A DNA stretch of 33,506 nt, from NCBI GenBank assembly GCA_017445905.1, contig JAFSRX010000002.1, positions 1-33,506 on the forward strand. Direction: 5' to 3'. Shown here piece by piece: positions 22,415 to 30,062 of this stretch (positions within the stretch are counted from its first letter, which is position 1; every line of letters starts with the position of its first letter). The position numbers and the translations under genes are program-made. Below the pieces are notes generated by a model. That model saw only the letters and a list, made by a program, of their open reading frames with translations, had not been told where the DNA came from and searched no databases. Source of the stretch: Eubacterium sp. GTDB lineage: Bacteria; Bacillota; Clostridia; Oscillospirales; Acutalibacteraceae.

Positions 22415-23260
22415 ATGCTTAAAGTAACATTTTTAGGAACAACCGTTTTACTGTTTGATGATGGTAAGGATCAGATTCTTTTCGACGCTCATTTAACAAG
22501 ACCAACTATAAAACAATTCCTCTCGGGTGAACTTGTTGTTACAAACAAAGATTTATGCGACAAAATTATTAAAAACCATCATATAGACAGATTGCGCGCA
22601 ATTTTTATTTCACACACCCATCACGATCATGTTATGGATGCGCCGTATATTGCAAACAGATGCCGTGCTGATATCTACGGAAGTGAATCCGCAAAGAATG
22701 TTGCAATCGGCGGAAAGGTTAATCTAAGAAGAATACATGTTTTTGAAGAGGGCGACACATTCACTATCGGAGATTATAAAATAACCGTTATAAAAGCGCT
22801 TCACTCAAAGCCAACAGTTATTAATGATAATATCGGAATGCCGATTGAAGAGCCACTGACTCAGCCTGTTCCCCTCTGGAAGTATTTTGAGGGCGGCTCC
22901 TATGATTTTTATGTTGAACACGGGGATAAGAAAATTCTCCTTCATCCAAGTTTCAATTATATTGAGGGCAAACTGGACGGCTTTGAGGCTGATACTATTT
23001 TCCTCGGCGTTGCAGGTTTAGGAAAAGCAACCAAGGAGGAAGAAGAAAAGTATTTCGCTGAAACAGTTGAAACAACGAATGCGCGCCTTGTTATTCCTGT
23101 TCACTGGGATAATTTCTTCGCCCCGCTGGATCAGCCTGTTACAGAAATGCCCGAATACGTTGATAAATATAACGATGTCTTTTATAAAACAGCAAGATAT
23201 TGTTCGGAACATGATGTTAACTTCATCCTTCAGTATCCCTGCACAAGTGTTGAGATATAA
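22415..23260 (+). CDS. Metallo-beta-lactamase-fold hydrolase
   Basis: 281 residues. Zinc motif HTHHDH (67-72), further ligands probably His in KALHSKP, His in LLHPSF and the C-terminal PVHWDNF histidine. The N-terminus (KVTFLGTTVLLFDDGKDQIL) is the UlaG/YycJ-like start of MBL proteins. Cytosolic; no signal peptide. The substrate is unknown; the lactonase-like fold cannot be resolved further. AGGAG nine bases before the ATG. It has its own promoter and is followed by a non-coding repeat array rather than a simple terminator. Confidence 0.85.
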   Translation: MLKVTFLGTTVLLFDDGKDQILFDAHLTRPTIKQFLSGELVVTNKDLCDKIIKNHHIDRLRAIFISHTHHDHVMDAPYIANRCRADIYGSESAKNVAIGGKVNLRRIHVFEEGDTFTIGDYKITVIKALHSKPTVINDNIGMPIEEPLTQPVPLWKYFEGGSYDFYVEHGDKKILLHPSFNYIEGKLDGFEADTIFLGVAGLGKATKEEEEKYFAETVETTNARLVIPVHWDNFFAPLDQPVTEMPEYVDKYNDVFYKTARYCSEHDVNFILQYPCTSVEI

Positions 23261-23290
23261 GAATTTAATAATTAATAACGGAATTATAAA

Positions 23291-23468
23291 ATGAAATACT
23301 CGGCAAAAGCCGAGCATGAAATAATGACTTTCAGTCATTATGAATTTTTCTGCTAAAGCAGAAAGTGAAATAAAATTCATTCTATAATATACTAAACATA
23401 TTTCATACACAAAGTGTATTTCATATTCCGAAGGAATATTTCACTCATTCAGCAGGAATGAATTTCAT
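23291..23468. repeat. Symmetric array of six hairpins with ATGAAAT / ATTTCAT linkers
   Basis: Within the 370-bp gap after the MBL gene. Three hairpins (CTCGGC/GCCGAG; AATGACT/AGTCATT; TTTCTGCT/AGCAGAAA) are linked by ATGAAAT, ATGAATT and GTGAAAT. After a centre near 23375-23397, three more (ATACAC/GTGTAT; ATATTCC/GGAATAT; TCATTC/GAATGA) are linked by the reverse complement ATTTCAT/ATTTCAC. The hairpins differ in sequence but the linkers are constant, and the two halves are in inverted order. No coding potential is seen. Confidence 0.7.
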
Positions 23469-23470
23469 TA

Positions 23471-23499
23471 AAAAAGACTTGCCAAGGCAAGTCTTTTTT
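23471..23499. terminator. Bidirectional terminator hairpin next to a tRNA-Pro end
   Basis: AAAAAGACTTGCC (23471-23483) and GGCAAGTCTTTTT (23486-23498) pair perfectly around AA. It is directly followed by TGGTCGAGGTG, so on the minus strand it looks like the terminator that follows a tRNA 3' end. Confidence 0.75.
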
Positions 23500-23500
23500 A

Positions 23501-23511
23501 TGGTCGAGGTG
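23501..23511 (-). repeat. Detached tRNA-Pro 3' end (attachment-site-like)
   Basis: TGGTCGAGGTG equals the encoded CCA, discriminator and acceptor 3' strand of the tRNA-Pro at 25489-25565, in the same orientation and also next to a T-ended hairpin. Sequence diverges after it (TTCATAACGG). Confidence 0.5.
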
Positions 23512-23630
23512 TTCATAACGGATTTATAAAAAATATAGATTTTATCGGCAGTTTCACACATTTCCAATCTGCCTTAATTCACCGGTGCAGGTCAAGGATA
23601 GTTTGATTATTACATATTAATCATAATGCG

Positions 23631-24902
23631 TTAGTCTAAATCTTGAATTATTCTGAAAACTCTTTCAGAATTATTTTTAATTTTTCTTTTATTCCCTTTT
23701 ATACCCAAAACAATATTTTCTGTTCTGAACACTTGTTTAGCACGATTGATAACCGCTTCTTTTGTTACATTTTTTATTCGTTGGCGATGATTGTTGAGTT
23801 CTTGATAATTGTTTCCATTTAACAATAGTTCGCTTGCAATATCAAAGCATTTATTGAATGGATTATCATTTGCAAGCGTATTTTCTGTTAATGCTTTTTG
23901 AATATTTGCCTCAAAATCAAATTCACCGACTTTTATCATATTTAAACAACGAATAACTTGCTCAAGTGAACTATAAAGATTTGAGTCTATCGTTTCATAT
24001 TCCAAATTCAGTATGCCGATATTTGCATATCTCTCATCACTGCTATCGAAGGAGTAAATAAGAGGATTGATTTCTGATAAATACTGATATACTAAGCTGT
24101 CATATCCTGAAAACAGAACATTATACAGTATTTCGTCAATACATCTATCAACATCAGTGCTTGTATAGTCAAATGAAATGCAAACCCTTGTATAATAATT
24201 CTCTCTAATGATTAATTCAAGCTGCCTTTTCTTAAAATCATTAGGAATAGGCGCAATATTTTCTTTTTCGATGGCTTCAGATAGACTTAAATTGTCTAAA
24301 ACTGATTTTAGTTTTTTAATATTGTTTTCGCTAACACAACCGGTAACCACTGCAAAAACATTGTTAGAAGATATAATTTCATTTCTATATTTATTAATTG
24401 ATTTAACAGAAGCATTGTCGATGTTTTTGCAATAGCCGTGAATTGTTTGTGTAAGATTTGTTCCTTCCCAAACTTTCTTACGGCAATGATGGGACAACCA
24501 TGTACGCTCGCTTTTTTCTCTGATTTCTGCTTTTATTCTGTTTTTTTCTGCATTTAGTTCTGCGGTGTCAATAATAATTTCATTAAACAAACAGGACACA
24601 ATTTTAGAAGCGAATTGAAATCCGTCTTTTATTCCGAAAACTCTAAAGAAGATAAACTCATCATATGTAATCGCATGTAATTCAATACCGTTTTTAGCAA
24701 GCTGTGTGTAAAAACTATCTCCGAAAAGCTTTTTTAAATTTCTAAAGACAACGTGTTCATATAAATGCGCATATCCGTTCAATTTGCAATCTTCATATAA
24801 ACATCCCGCTTTTATCACTATACCTATACAAAACTGGTTTAATCTTTCATCTGGTAAGAAATAAATTGGTATGCTGGATTTATGTAAAGAAATTTTATTC
24901 AT
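23631..24902 (-). CDS. M16-family zinc metallopeptidase
   Basis: 423 residues, the size of one M16B subunit (N- and C-terminal half domains). Inverted zinc motif H46-L-Y-E49-H50, with the third ligand Glu126 in NRIKAEI, 76 residues after His50 as expected. The C-terminal domain has IRENYYTRVCISFDYTS in the position of the R/Y-binding strand. No signal peptide. M16B proteins mature peptides or clear leader peptides; here no precursor peptide gene or transporter is adjacent. AAGAGG upstream of the ATG and a promoter at 24931-24959. It lies between copies of the tRNA-Pro 3' end and looks like an accessory gene. Confidence 0.87.
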   Translation of the reverse strand: MNKISLHKSSIPIYFLPDERLNQFCIGIVIKAGCLYEDCKLNGYAHLYEHVVFRNLKKLFGDSFYTQLAKNGIELHAITYDEFIFFRVFGIKDGFQFASKIVSCLFNEIIIDTAELNAEKNRIKAEIREKSERTWLSHHCRKKVWEGTNLTQTIHGYCKNIDNASVKSINKYRNEIISSNNVFAVVTGCVSENNIKKLKSVLDNLSLSEAIEKENIAPIPNDFKKRQLELIIRENYYTRVCISFDYTSTDVDRCIDEILYNVLFSGYDSLVYQYLSEINPLIYSFDSSDERYANIGILNLEYETIDSNLYSSLEQVIRCLNMIKVGEFDFEANIQKALTENTLANDNPFNKCFDIASELLLNGNNYQELNNHRQRIKNVTKEAVINRAKQVFRTENIVLGIKGNKRKIKNNSERVFRIIQDLD

Positions 24903-24930
24903 AATTAGCCTCTTATTCTGTAGTATATTA

Positions 24931-24959
24931 AGTATACTTCACGATAATTTGAAAGTCAA
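24931..24959 (-). promoter_or_regulatory. Promoter of the M16 gene
   Basis: Minus strand TTGACT (24959-24954), 17-bp spacer, TATACT (24936-24931), 29 bp before the ATG. Confidence 0.65.
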
Positions 24960-25009
24960 TATTACGAGAAAATGGTTAGCATTCAGACTGTTTATTTGCT
25001 TGCGGCAAA

Positions 25010-25133
25010 TGTCGAAGTGACAGGATTTTCCTCTAAGCTATCGAATGTTTCAAATCTTGTCACCTCGAAATACCCTTGCGATACTAACTTGAAAAGGCGA
25101 CGACCAAAAGTGACTAGGATGCTTCGAAACAGT
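25010..25133. repeat. tRNA-end repeat unit 1
   Basis: Preceded by hairpin ATTTGC/GCAAAT (24994-25010). Starts with a degenerate minus-sense tRNA-Pro end (TGTCGAAGTGACAGGATTT, 25010-25028), then a plus-sense copy (CAAATCTTGTCACCTCGA, 25051-25068), then a block ATACCCTTGCGATACTAACT through CGACGACCAAAAG and on to AAACAGT. The two tRNA-like parts are inverted and can pair. No coding potential is seen between 24903 and 25488. Confidence 0.65.
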
Positions 25134-25177
25134 AATAACAGTTAAGAATGTCAAGGGCGTCGAACCCTTGCCATTCT

Positions 25178-25364
25178 TGGTCGAGGTTCCAAGATTTTCT
25201 TCTCAACTATCGAACAGTCCACTGGACTGTTCTCCCAAATTTTCCCAGCAGCAAGCTGCACGAAAAATTGTGGAGTTCGTTTCAAATCTTGTCACCCGAA
25301 ATACCCTTGCGATACTAACTTGAAAAGGCGACGACCAAAAGAAACTAGGATGCTTCAAAACAGT
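25178..25364. repeat. tRNA-end repeat unit 2
   Basis: Preceded by hairpin AAGAATG-CAAGGG/CCCTTG-CATTCTT (25144-25178). Starts TGGTCGAGGTTCCAAGATTT (25178-25197). The segment 25279-25364 repeats 25047-25133 almost exactly (a few substitutions and one deletion). Between them lies an extra ~65 bp with hairpin AACAGTCC/GGACTGTT (25213-25231) and a nested hairpin around GCAGC/GCTGC, absent from unit 1. Confidence 0.65.
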
Positions 25365-25382
25365 CCACCGGACTGTTTTTTT

Positions 25383-25447
25383 TGTCGAGCTTCGGCGGTA
25401 AAGCGCCGAATTCTCCGCATCCTTCCGCAAGCTCAAATCTTACCTCG
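25383..25447. repeat. tRNA-end repeat unit 3 (decayed)
   Basis: Preceded by hairpin CAGTCC-ACC-GGACTG with A/T flanks (25357-25380). Starts TGTCGAGCTTC and ends with plus-sense CTCAAATCTTACCTCGA (25432-25448), a shortened version of the tRNA end in units 1 and 2. It directly abuts the tRNA-Pro terminator. Confidence 0.55.
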
Positions 25448-25451
25448 AAAC

Positions 25452-25488
25452 AAAAAAGCAACCTGCCGTAATTGGCAGGTTGCTTTTT
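25452..25488 (-). terminator. Terminator of tRNA-Pro
   Basis: Perfect 16-bp stem (25452-25467 with 25474-25489) AAAAAAGCAACCTGCC, loop GTAATT; on the minus strand the tRNA CCA is followed immediately by this A-run, GC stem and T-run. Confidence 0.9.
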
Positions 25489-25565
25489 TGGTCGAGGTGA
25501 CAAGATTTGAACTTGCGGCCCCTACGTCCCGAACGTAGTGCTCTACCAAACTGAGCCACACCTCG
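25489..25565 (-). tRNA. tRNA-Pro (anticodon CGG)
   Basis: Full cloverleaf on the minus strand: acceptor CGAGGTG/CACCTCG, D stem GCTC/GAGC, anticodon stem CTACG/CGTAG with seven-base loop TTCGGGA (anticodon CGG, reads CCG), T arm GCAAG-TTCAAAT-CTTGT, discriminator A and encoded CCA. 77 nt. Its 3' end is copied, in pieces, at 23501, 25010, 25051, 25178, 25283 and 25434. Confidence 0.95.
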
Positions 25566-25577
25566 AATGCCCTACTA

Positions 25578-25605
25578 TTATTACACAAAACTTCCTCTCG
25601 GTCAA
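25578..25605 (-). promoter_or_regulatory. Promoter of tRNA-Pro
   Basis: Minus strand TTGACC (25605-25600), 16-bp spacer, TAATAA (25583-25578), 13 bp ahead of the mature 5' end. Confidence 0.55.
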
Positions 25606-25673
25606 GAGTTAATTTTTTATTTTTTTGTTGACTTGTATTTGTATTTGGATTAAACTGGATGAAGGTGATGCAT

Positions 25674-26453
25674 ATGAAAGAAAATAATGATAAAAAATCC
25701 ATGGATAAAAAATTAAAAATCATTGTTATTGTTCTCGTTGCGGCGATTATCTGCGCTTCCTGTGTTGCGGGAGGATTGCTTATTGCAAAAGTCAGAAGAG
25801 GCAATGATAATAATGAAGTCAGCAATACTGCCGTAAGCGGTGAAACAACTACAACAGTAAGCGAAGACGAGCTTGATTCAATACTCAAACAGCAGATGAT
25901 GTATGTTAACGGAATTGAGTACTATTATGAAAGCTCCTCCGAACAGCTTGCCCATGATGCAATCGGCGCGTCTGTTTTCAATAATTCAAGCGTTTCGGTT
26001 AAAAGCTTTGTTGTTGCATTCTGTGCGTTTGATGCAAGCGGAAATCCGATAAAAATTGTTCAGCCCGACGAACAGGGTGAGGGCGGATATATCAGAACAA
26101 TTAATTATGATTTTTCTCTTGCTCAGGGTGATAAAAATGCGCTGGCTCCCAATGAAACCTGTAAGGACGTTTTGATGTACGTTAAAACCGAGCCACAGAT
26201 TGTAACCGTTAAAGCATGCGTTAAATCATATGTAAGCACAGATGATGTAAGCTGGGATAACCCTTATTATAAAGCATTTACAGATATGTATAGCAAGCCT
26301 CTTAGCTCAGCAGGTGAGCAAACAACATATCCTGCAGGTGAAACTACAACATTTCCTCAGAGTGAAACTACTATTCCGCCAACAAGCTCACCTCAGCCAC
26401 CGACTTCAACAACTCAGCCCCCTGTTAATACAACTCAGACAACAATTCAATAA
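25674..26453 (+). CDS. Membrane-anchored DUF5780-like protein with Thr/Pro tail
   Basis: 259 residues: short basic cytoplasmic start, one membrane segment (about 13-38, IIVIVLVAAIICASCVAGGL), Thr-rich linker, an extracellular domain (about 68-205) and a Thr/Pro/Gln-rich tail rich in TTT and PPTS that resembles a wall-spanning or glycosylated stalk. The domain ends with VKACVKSYVSTDDVSWDNPY, the pattern seen in DUF5780 (V-K-S-Y-x-x-x-D-G-x-x-W-x-N-P-Y-Y). Function unknown. I chose ATG 25674 with GAAGGTGATG upstream; a first ATG at 25659 overlaps that ribosome site. Confidence 0.72.
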   Translation: MKENNDKKSMDKKLKIIVIVLVAAIICASCVAGGLLIAKVRRGNDNNEVSNTAVSGETTTTVSEDELDSILKQQMMYVNGIEYYYESSSEQLAHDAIGASVFNNSSVSVKSFVVAFCAFDASGNPIKIVQPDEQGEGGYIRTINYDFSLAQGDKNALAPNETCKDVLMYVKTEPQIVTVKACVKSYVSTDDVSWDNPYYKAFTDMYSKPLSSAGEQTTYPAGETTTFPQSETTIPPTSSPQPPTSTTQPPVNTTQTTIQ

Positions 26454-26461
26454 ATAATACT

Positions 26462-26496
26462 AACTGCTGCAAACGTTGATTGTGGCAGTTTTTTAT
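26462..26496 (+). terminator. Terminator of the DUF5780-like gene
   Basis: AACTGC/GCAGTT stem with an inner CAA/TTG pair, followed by six T. Confidence 0.65.
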
Positions 26497-26514
26497 TAAA
26501 ATAGAAGTTTACTA

Positions 26515-26542
26515 TTGAATATTATTTAATTTTATGTAATAA
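26515..26542 (+). promoter_or_regulatory. Possible promoter of gltX–glnS
   Basis: TTGAAT (26515-26520), 16-bp spacer, TAATAA (26537-26542). The region is very AT-rich, so other -10 choices exist. Confidence 0.35.
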
Positions 26543-26588
26543 TATTATATCAATTTTTTAAAGTTATATATAAGGATGAGTTCAGATT

Positions 26589-28250
26589 ATGGATGATAAC
26601 AAAAATCTTGCACAGCTTTTATTTCCGAATATAGATAAAAATCCCCAGTACTATGAGGAACTGTTTCCTCAAAGAGAGCTTAAAGAAGGGGCAAAGGTGA
26701 GCCGTTTTTCACCGAGTCCGACGGGATTCCTTCATTTTGGAAATCTTTTCACCTGTTTTGTTTCATATTCTCTTGCAAAAAGCTCCGGGGGAGTTTTTTA
26801 TGTTCGTGTTGAAGATACCGACCAGAAAAGAAGTGTTGAAGGTGCAATCGAGGTTATGCTCAAGGGACTTTCCGTTTATGGAATCATTCCCGATGAGGGC
26901 GTTATCGGCGACAGAGAAGAAAAGGGAAGCTACGGTCCCTATTATCAGAGCGACAGAAAGGATATATATCAGGCGTACGCAAAATCCCTTGTTGAACAGG
27001 GACTTGCATATCCCTGTTTTATGACTGCCGAGGAGCTTGAAGAAATCAGAGCTTCCCAGGAAAACGAGAGTATAAAAGGTGTTTGGGGCAAATATGCAAA
27101 ATGCCGCGACCTTTCTTTTGATGAAATATCTCAGAGAATTGAAAACGGCGAGGCGTGGACTCTTCGTCTTAAATCTCCGGGAACACTTGAGGGAAAATGC
27201 TTTTTCGATGATATGATTAAGGGCAAAATTGAAATGCCCGAGAATGTTCAGGATATTGTTATTCTTAAATCCGACGGAATTCCGACCTATCATTTTGCCC
27301 ATGTTATTGACGACCATCTTATGAGAACAACCCACGTTGTAAGAGGCGATGAATGGATATCAAGTGCGCCGATTCATCTTCAGTTGTTTAAACTGCTTGG
27401 CTTCAGAGCACCGAAATATGTTCACGTTGCTCCGATTATGAAAGAGGAAAACGGGGGAAAACGAAAACTCTCAAAGAGAAAAGACCCCGAGGCTGCTGTA
27501 ACATACTATATTGAACAGGGCTATCCGAGCGACAGCGTTAATGAATATATGATGACTCTTGCAAACTCAAATTTTGAGGACTGGCGCAGGGTTAATAAGG
27601 ACGAGCCTATTTCAAAATTTCCGTTCAACATTAAAAAAATGAGCGTTTCAGGCGCACTCTTTGATATTGCAAAGCTCAGCGACGTTTCAAAGAATGTTAT
27701 TTCAAAAATGAGCGCTCAGAAGGTTTTTGATTTATCTTTTGAATGGGCTAAGGAATACGATGGCGAGCTTGCAAATCTCTTTGAAAAAGACAAAGAGAGA
27801 GCAGTTGCGATGCTGAATATCGACAGAGAAAACAAGAAGCCGAGAAAAGATATTGCAAAATGGAGCGAAATTAAGGATTATTTCAGCTATATGTTTGAGG
27901 AAACCTTTGTTCCGAGCTATGAGCTTACGGGCAATGCGGATTCAAAACTTGCTTATGAAGTTCTTAAAAAATACAGGGAAGTTGTTAATCTCAATGATGA
28001 TAAAGACACCTGGTTTACGAGAATGAAGGATTTATGCTCAGAGGTTGGCTGCACTCCGAATGTAAAGGAGTATAAAGCAGACCCCGAGGCATTCAGAGGT
28101 CATGTCGGCGATGTTTCAACAATAATCAGGGTTGCGCTGACGGGAAGAGTTAATACTCCCGATTTGTTCGCGATAACAGCTCTTTTAGGAGAAAAAACAG
28201 TTTTAAATAGAATTGATATGGCAATAAAGCACTATGAGGAGGAAGAGTAA
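26589..28250 (+). CDS. gltX: Glutamate–tRNA ligase
   Basis: Charges tRNA-Glu. 553 residues, longer than the ~480-residue common form and matching a second clostridial type. Class I signature HFGN (49-52) in [12 protein letters not shown] instead of [13 protein letters not shown] after it, and KMSKS-type KRKLSKRKD near 290-298. The ~30-residue N-terminal extension before the catalytic core is also unlike the usual start. Catalytic-core residues are intact, so it should be active; whether it is discriminating (Glu only) is suggested by the co-located glutaminyl enzyme. Ribosome site AAGGATGAG. Overlaps glnS by one base (TAATG). Confidence 0.92.
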   Translation: MDDNKNLAQLLFPNIDKNPQYYEELFPQRELKEGAKVSRFSPSPTGFLHFGNLFTCFVSYSLAKSSGGVFYVRVEDTDQKRSVEGAIEVMLKGLSVYGIIPDEGVIGDREEKGSYGPYYQSDRKDIYQAYAKSLVEQGLAYPCFMTAEELEEIRASQENESIKGVWGKYAKCRDLSFDEISQRIENGEAWTLRLKSPGTLEGKCFFDDMIKGKIEMPENVQDIVILKSDGIPTYHFAHVIDDHLMRTTHVVRGDEWISSAPIHLQLFKLLGFRAPKYVHVAPIMKEENGGKRKLSKRKDPEAAVTYYIEQGYPSDSVNEYMMTLANSNFEDWRRVNKDEPISKFPFNIKKMSVSGALFDIAKLSDVSKNVISKMSAQKVFDLSFEWAKEYDGELANLFEKDKERAVAMLNIDRENKKPRKDIAKWSEIKDYFSYMFEETFVPSYELTGNADSKLAYEVLKKYREVVNLNDDKDTWFTRMKDLCSEVGCTPNVKEYKADPEAFRGHVGDVSTIIRVALTGRVNTPDLFAITALLGEKTVLNRIDMAIKHYEEEE

Positions 28251-29932
28251 TGGCAGAAGAAATTATTAAAAATGAAGAAAATACTTCTTCAAATTTCATC
28301 CACGATTTTATTGATGAAGATTTGGCAGAGGGTGTTTATTCAAGAATTCAGACCCGTTTTCCTCCCGAGCCAAACGGCTATCTTCATATCGGTCATGCAA
28401 AGGCTATATGCATTAATTTCGGCGTTAAGAATAAATACCACGGAATCTGCAATCTTCGTCTTGACGATACAAACCCGACCAAAGAGGATACGGAATATGT
28501 TGAGGCTATTGAAGAGGATATCAAGTGGCTGGGATTTGATTACGACAATGTTTACTATGCTTCCGATTATTTCGATTTTCTCTATGAATGCGCTATTAAG
28601 CTCATAAAAAAGGGAAAGGCATTTGTTTGCGATTTAACTCCCGAGGAGCAGAGAGAGTACAGGGGAACTTTAACCGAGCCCGGAAAAAATTCACCGTACA
28701 GAGACAGAAGCATTGAAGAAAATCTCGAACTCTTTGAGAGAATGACAAAGGGCGAATTTGAAGCGGGAAGCAAGGTTCTTCGCGCTAAGATTGATATGGC
28801 TTCTCCCAATCTCAATATGAGAGACCCGATAATCTACAGAATTATGTATGCCTCCCATCACAGAACCGGCGATAAGTGGTGCGTTTATCCTATGTATGAC
28901 TTTGCTCATCCGCTTTCGGACGCCTGCGAAAAGGTTACTCATTCGCTTTGTTCACTTGAATTTGAAAACCACAGACCGCTTTATAACTGGTTTGTTGATG
29001 AACTCATCGAAGGTGAAAAACCTCGCCAGATTGAGTTTGCGAGAATGAACCTTAACTACACCTTAACCTCAAAGAGAAAATGTCTCAAGCTCGTTCAGGA
29101 CGGAATTGTTGATGGTTGGAATGACCCGAGAATGGCAACTCTTTCAGGTATGAGAAGAAGGGGATATCCCGCAGAGGCAATCCGTGATTTCTGTGAAAAA
29201 ATCGGCGTTTCAAAGGCATATTCCGTTATTGATTTTGCAATGCTTGAAAGCTGCGTTCGTGATAATCTCAACCAGAATTCGCCAAGAGCAATGGCTGTTA
29301 TAGACCCGATTAAGCTCATAATTGATAACTATCCCGAGGATAAATGCGAGGAGCTTGAGGTTGAATATCATCCCGATCACGAGGAATATGGAAAAAGAGT
29401 TGTTCCGTTTTCAAAGGAGCTCTACATTGAACGTGATGACTTCATGATTGAGCCGATTAAGAAATATAGAAGGCTTTATGTCGGCAACGAGGTAAGGCTT
29501 TATAAAGCATATTTTGTTACCTGCACAGGCTATGACCTTGATGAAAACGGCGAGGTTTGCGCCGTTCACTGCACCTATGACCCCGAAACCTTTGGCGGAG
29601 ATGCGCCCGACGGAAGAAAGGTTAAGGGAACTATTCATTGGGTTAATGCAAAGGACTGCGTTGAAGCCGAAGTAAGACTTTATGACAGACTTTTTGAGGT
29701 TGAAAATCCGAGCGATGAAGAGGGCGTAAGCTCCTTTGAGGATAACCTCAACCCCGATTCACTCGTTAAGAAAACCGCGTATGTTGAAAAGGCGCTCGGC
29801 GACACCAAAGCAGGAGACAAGTTCCAGTTTATGCGTATCGGATATTTCTGCACCGATACCGATTCAACAGAGAATAAAATCGTTTTCAACAGAACGGTAG
29901 CATTAAGAGATAGCTTTAATAAGAAAAAATAA
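28250..29932 (+). CDS. glnS: Glutamine–tRNA ligase
   Basis: Charges tRNA-Gln directly. 560 residues with [15 protein letters not shown] (HIGH at 46-49), [17 protein letters not shown] and the C-terminal beta-barrel anticodon-binding domain ([14 protein letters not shown]). The second signature is LTSKRK rather than M-S-K-R, as in several GlnRS of this group. Many Firmicutes instead make Gln-tRNA with GatCAB; the presence of GlnS implies direct charging here. Start overlaps the gltX stop, so the two synthetases are translationally coupled. Followed by a structured repeat and typA. Confidence 0.95.
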   Translation: MAEEIIKNEENTSSNFIHDFIDEDLAEGVYSRIQTRFPPEPNGYLHIGHAKAICINFGVKNKYHGICNLRLDDTNPTKEDTEYVEAIEEDIKWLGFDYDNVYYASDYFDFLYECAIKLIKKGKAFVCDLTPEEQREYRGTLTEPGKNSPYRDRSIEENLELFERMTKGEFEAGSKVLRAKIDMASPNLNMRDPIIYRIMYASHHRTGDKWCVYPMYDFAHPLSDACEKVTHSLCSLEFENHRPLYNWFVDELIEGEKPRQIEFARMNLNYTLTSKRKCLKLVQDGIVDGWNDPRMATLSGMRRRGYPAEAIRDFCEKIGVSKAYSVIDFAMLESCVRDNLNQNSPRAMAVIDPIKLIIDNYPEDKCEELEVEYHPDHEEYGKRVVPFSKELYIERDDFMIEPIKKYRRLYVGNEVRLYKAYFVTCTGYDLDENGEVCAVHCTYDPETFGGDAPDGRKVKGTIHWVNAKDCVEAEVRLYDRLFEVENPSDEEGVSSFEDNLNPDSLVKKTAYVEKALGDTKAGDKFQFMRIGYFCTDTDSTENKIVFNRTVALRDSFNKKK

Positions 29933-29935
29933 TTG

Positions 29936-30051
29936 AGAATTAAGAATTAAGAATTGAGAATTGCGGTTACTCGCTGCGCTCAAACAATTATTAATCGGGT
30001 GTGGGTGTCCCACCCAAAATTCTTCATTTTCCATTTTCAATTCTCAATTTT
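29936..30051 (-). repeat. Composite repeat: GAATT runs, GCTGCGCTC core and structured repeat copy C
   Basis: The glnS–typA gap holds AAGAATTAAGAATTGAGAAT-type runs, then a CTCGCTGCGCTC core (29970-29981), then a hairpin GTGGG-TGT-CCCAC preceded by ATCGGGT (29994-30015) and ATTTTCCATTTTCAATTCTC. Reverse-complemented, the last two parts match copy B at 18117-18175. Confidence 0.6.
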
Positions 30052-30062
30052 AAGGAAATACT

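Noticed and set aside
23018-23410. 130-codon open frame on the minus strand across the MBL gene end and hairpin array.
   Set aside because: Overlaps a confident gene in antisense, is hydrophobic from reverse translation of AT-rich sequence, and has no ribosome site.
23291-23468. CRISPR array.
   Set aside because: No constant direct repeat of 23-37 nt with equal-length unique spacers; the repeated part is a 7-nt linker that inverts midway, and no cas genes are near.
25178-25197. Second tRNA gene at the TGGTCGAGGTTCC copy.
   Set aside because: Only ~20 nt of the 3' end is present; no D arm, anticodon arm or 5' acceptor strand follows.
25628-25656. TTGACT-17-TAAACT promoter for the DUF5780-like gene.
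   Set aside because: Its transcription start would fall inside the Shine-Dalgarno (25661-25667), leaving no usable leader, so the real promoter is probably elsewhere.
25433-25888. 151-codon minus-strand frame covering the tRNA-Pro gene.
   Set aside because: Runs through the tRNA and antisense to the DUF5780-like gene; low-complexity Ser/Leu composition typical of a shadow frame.
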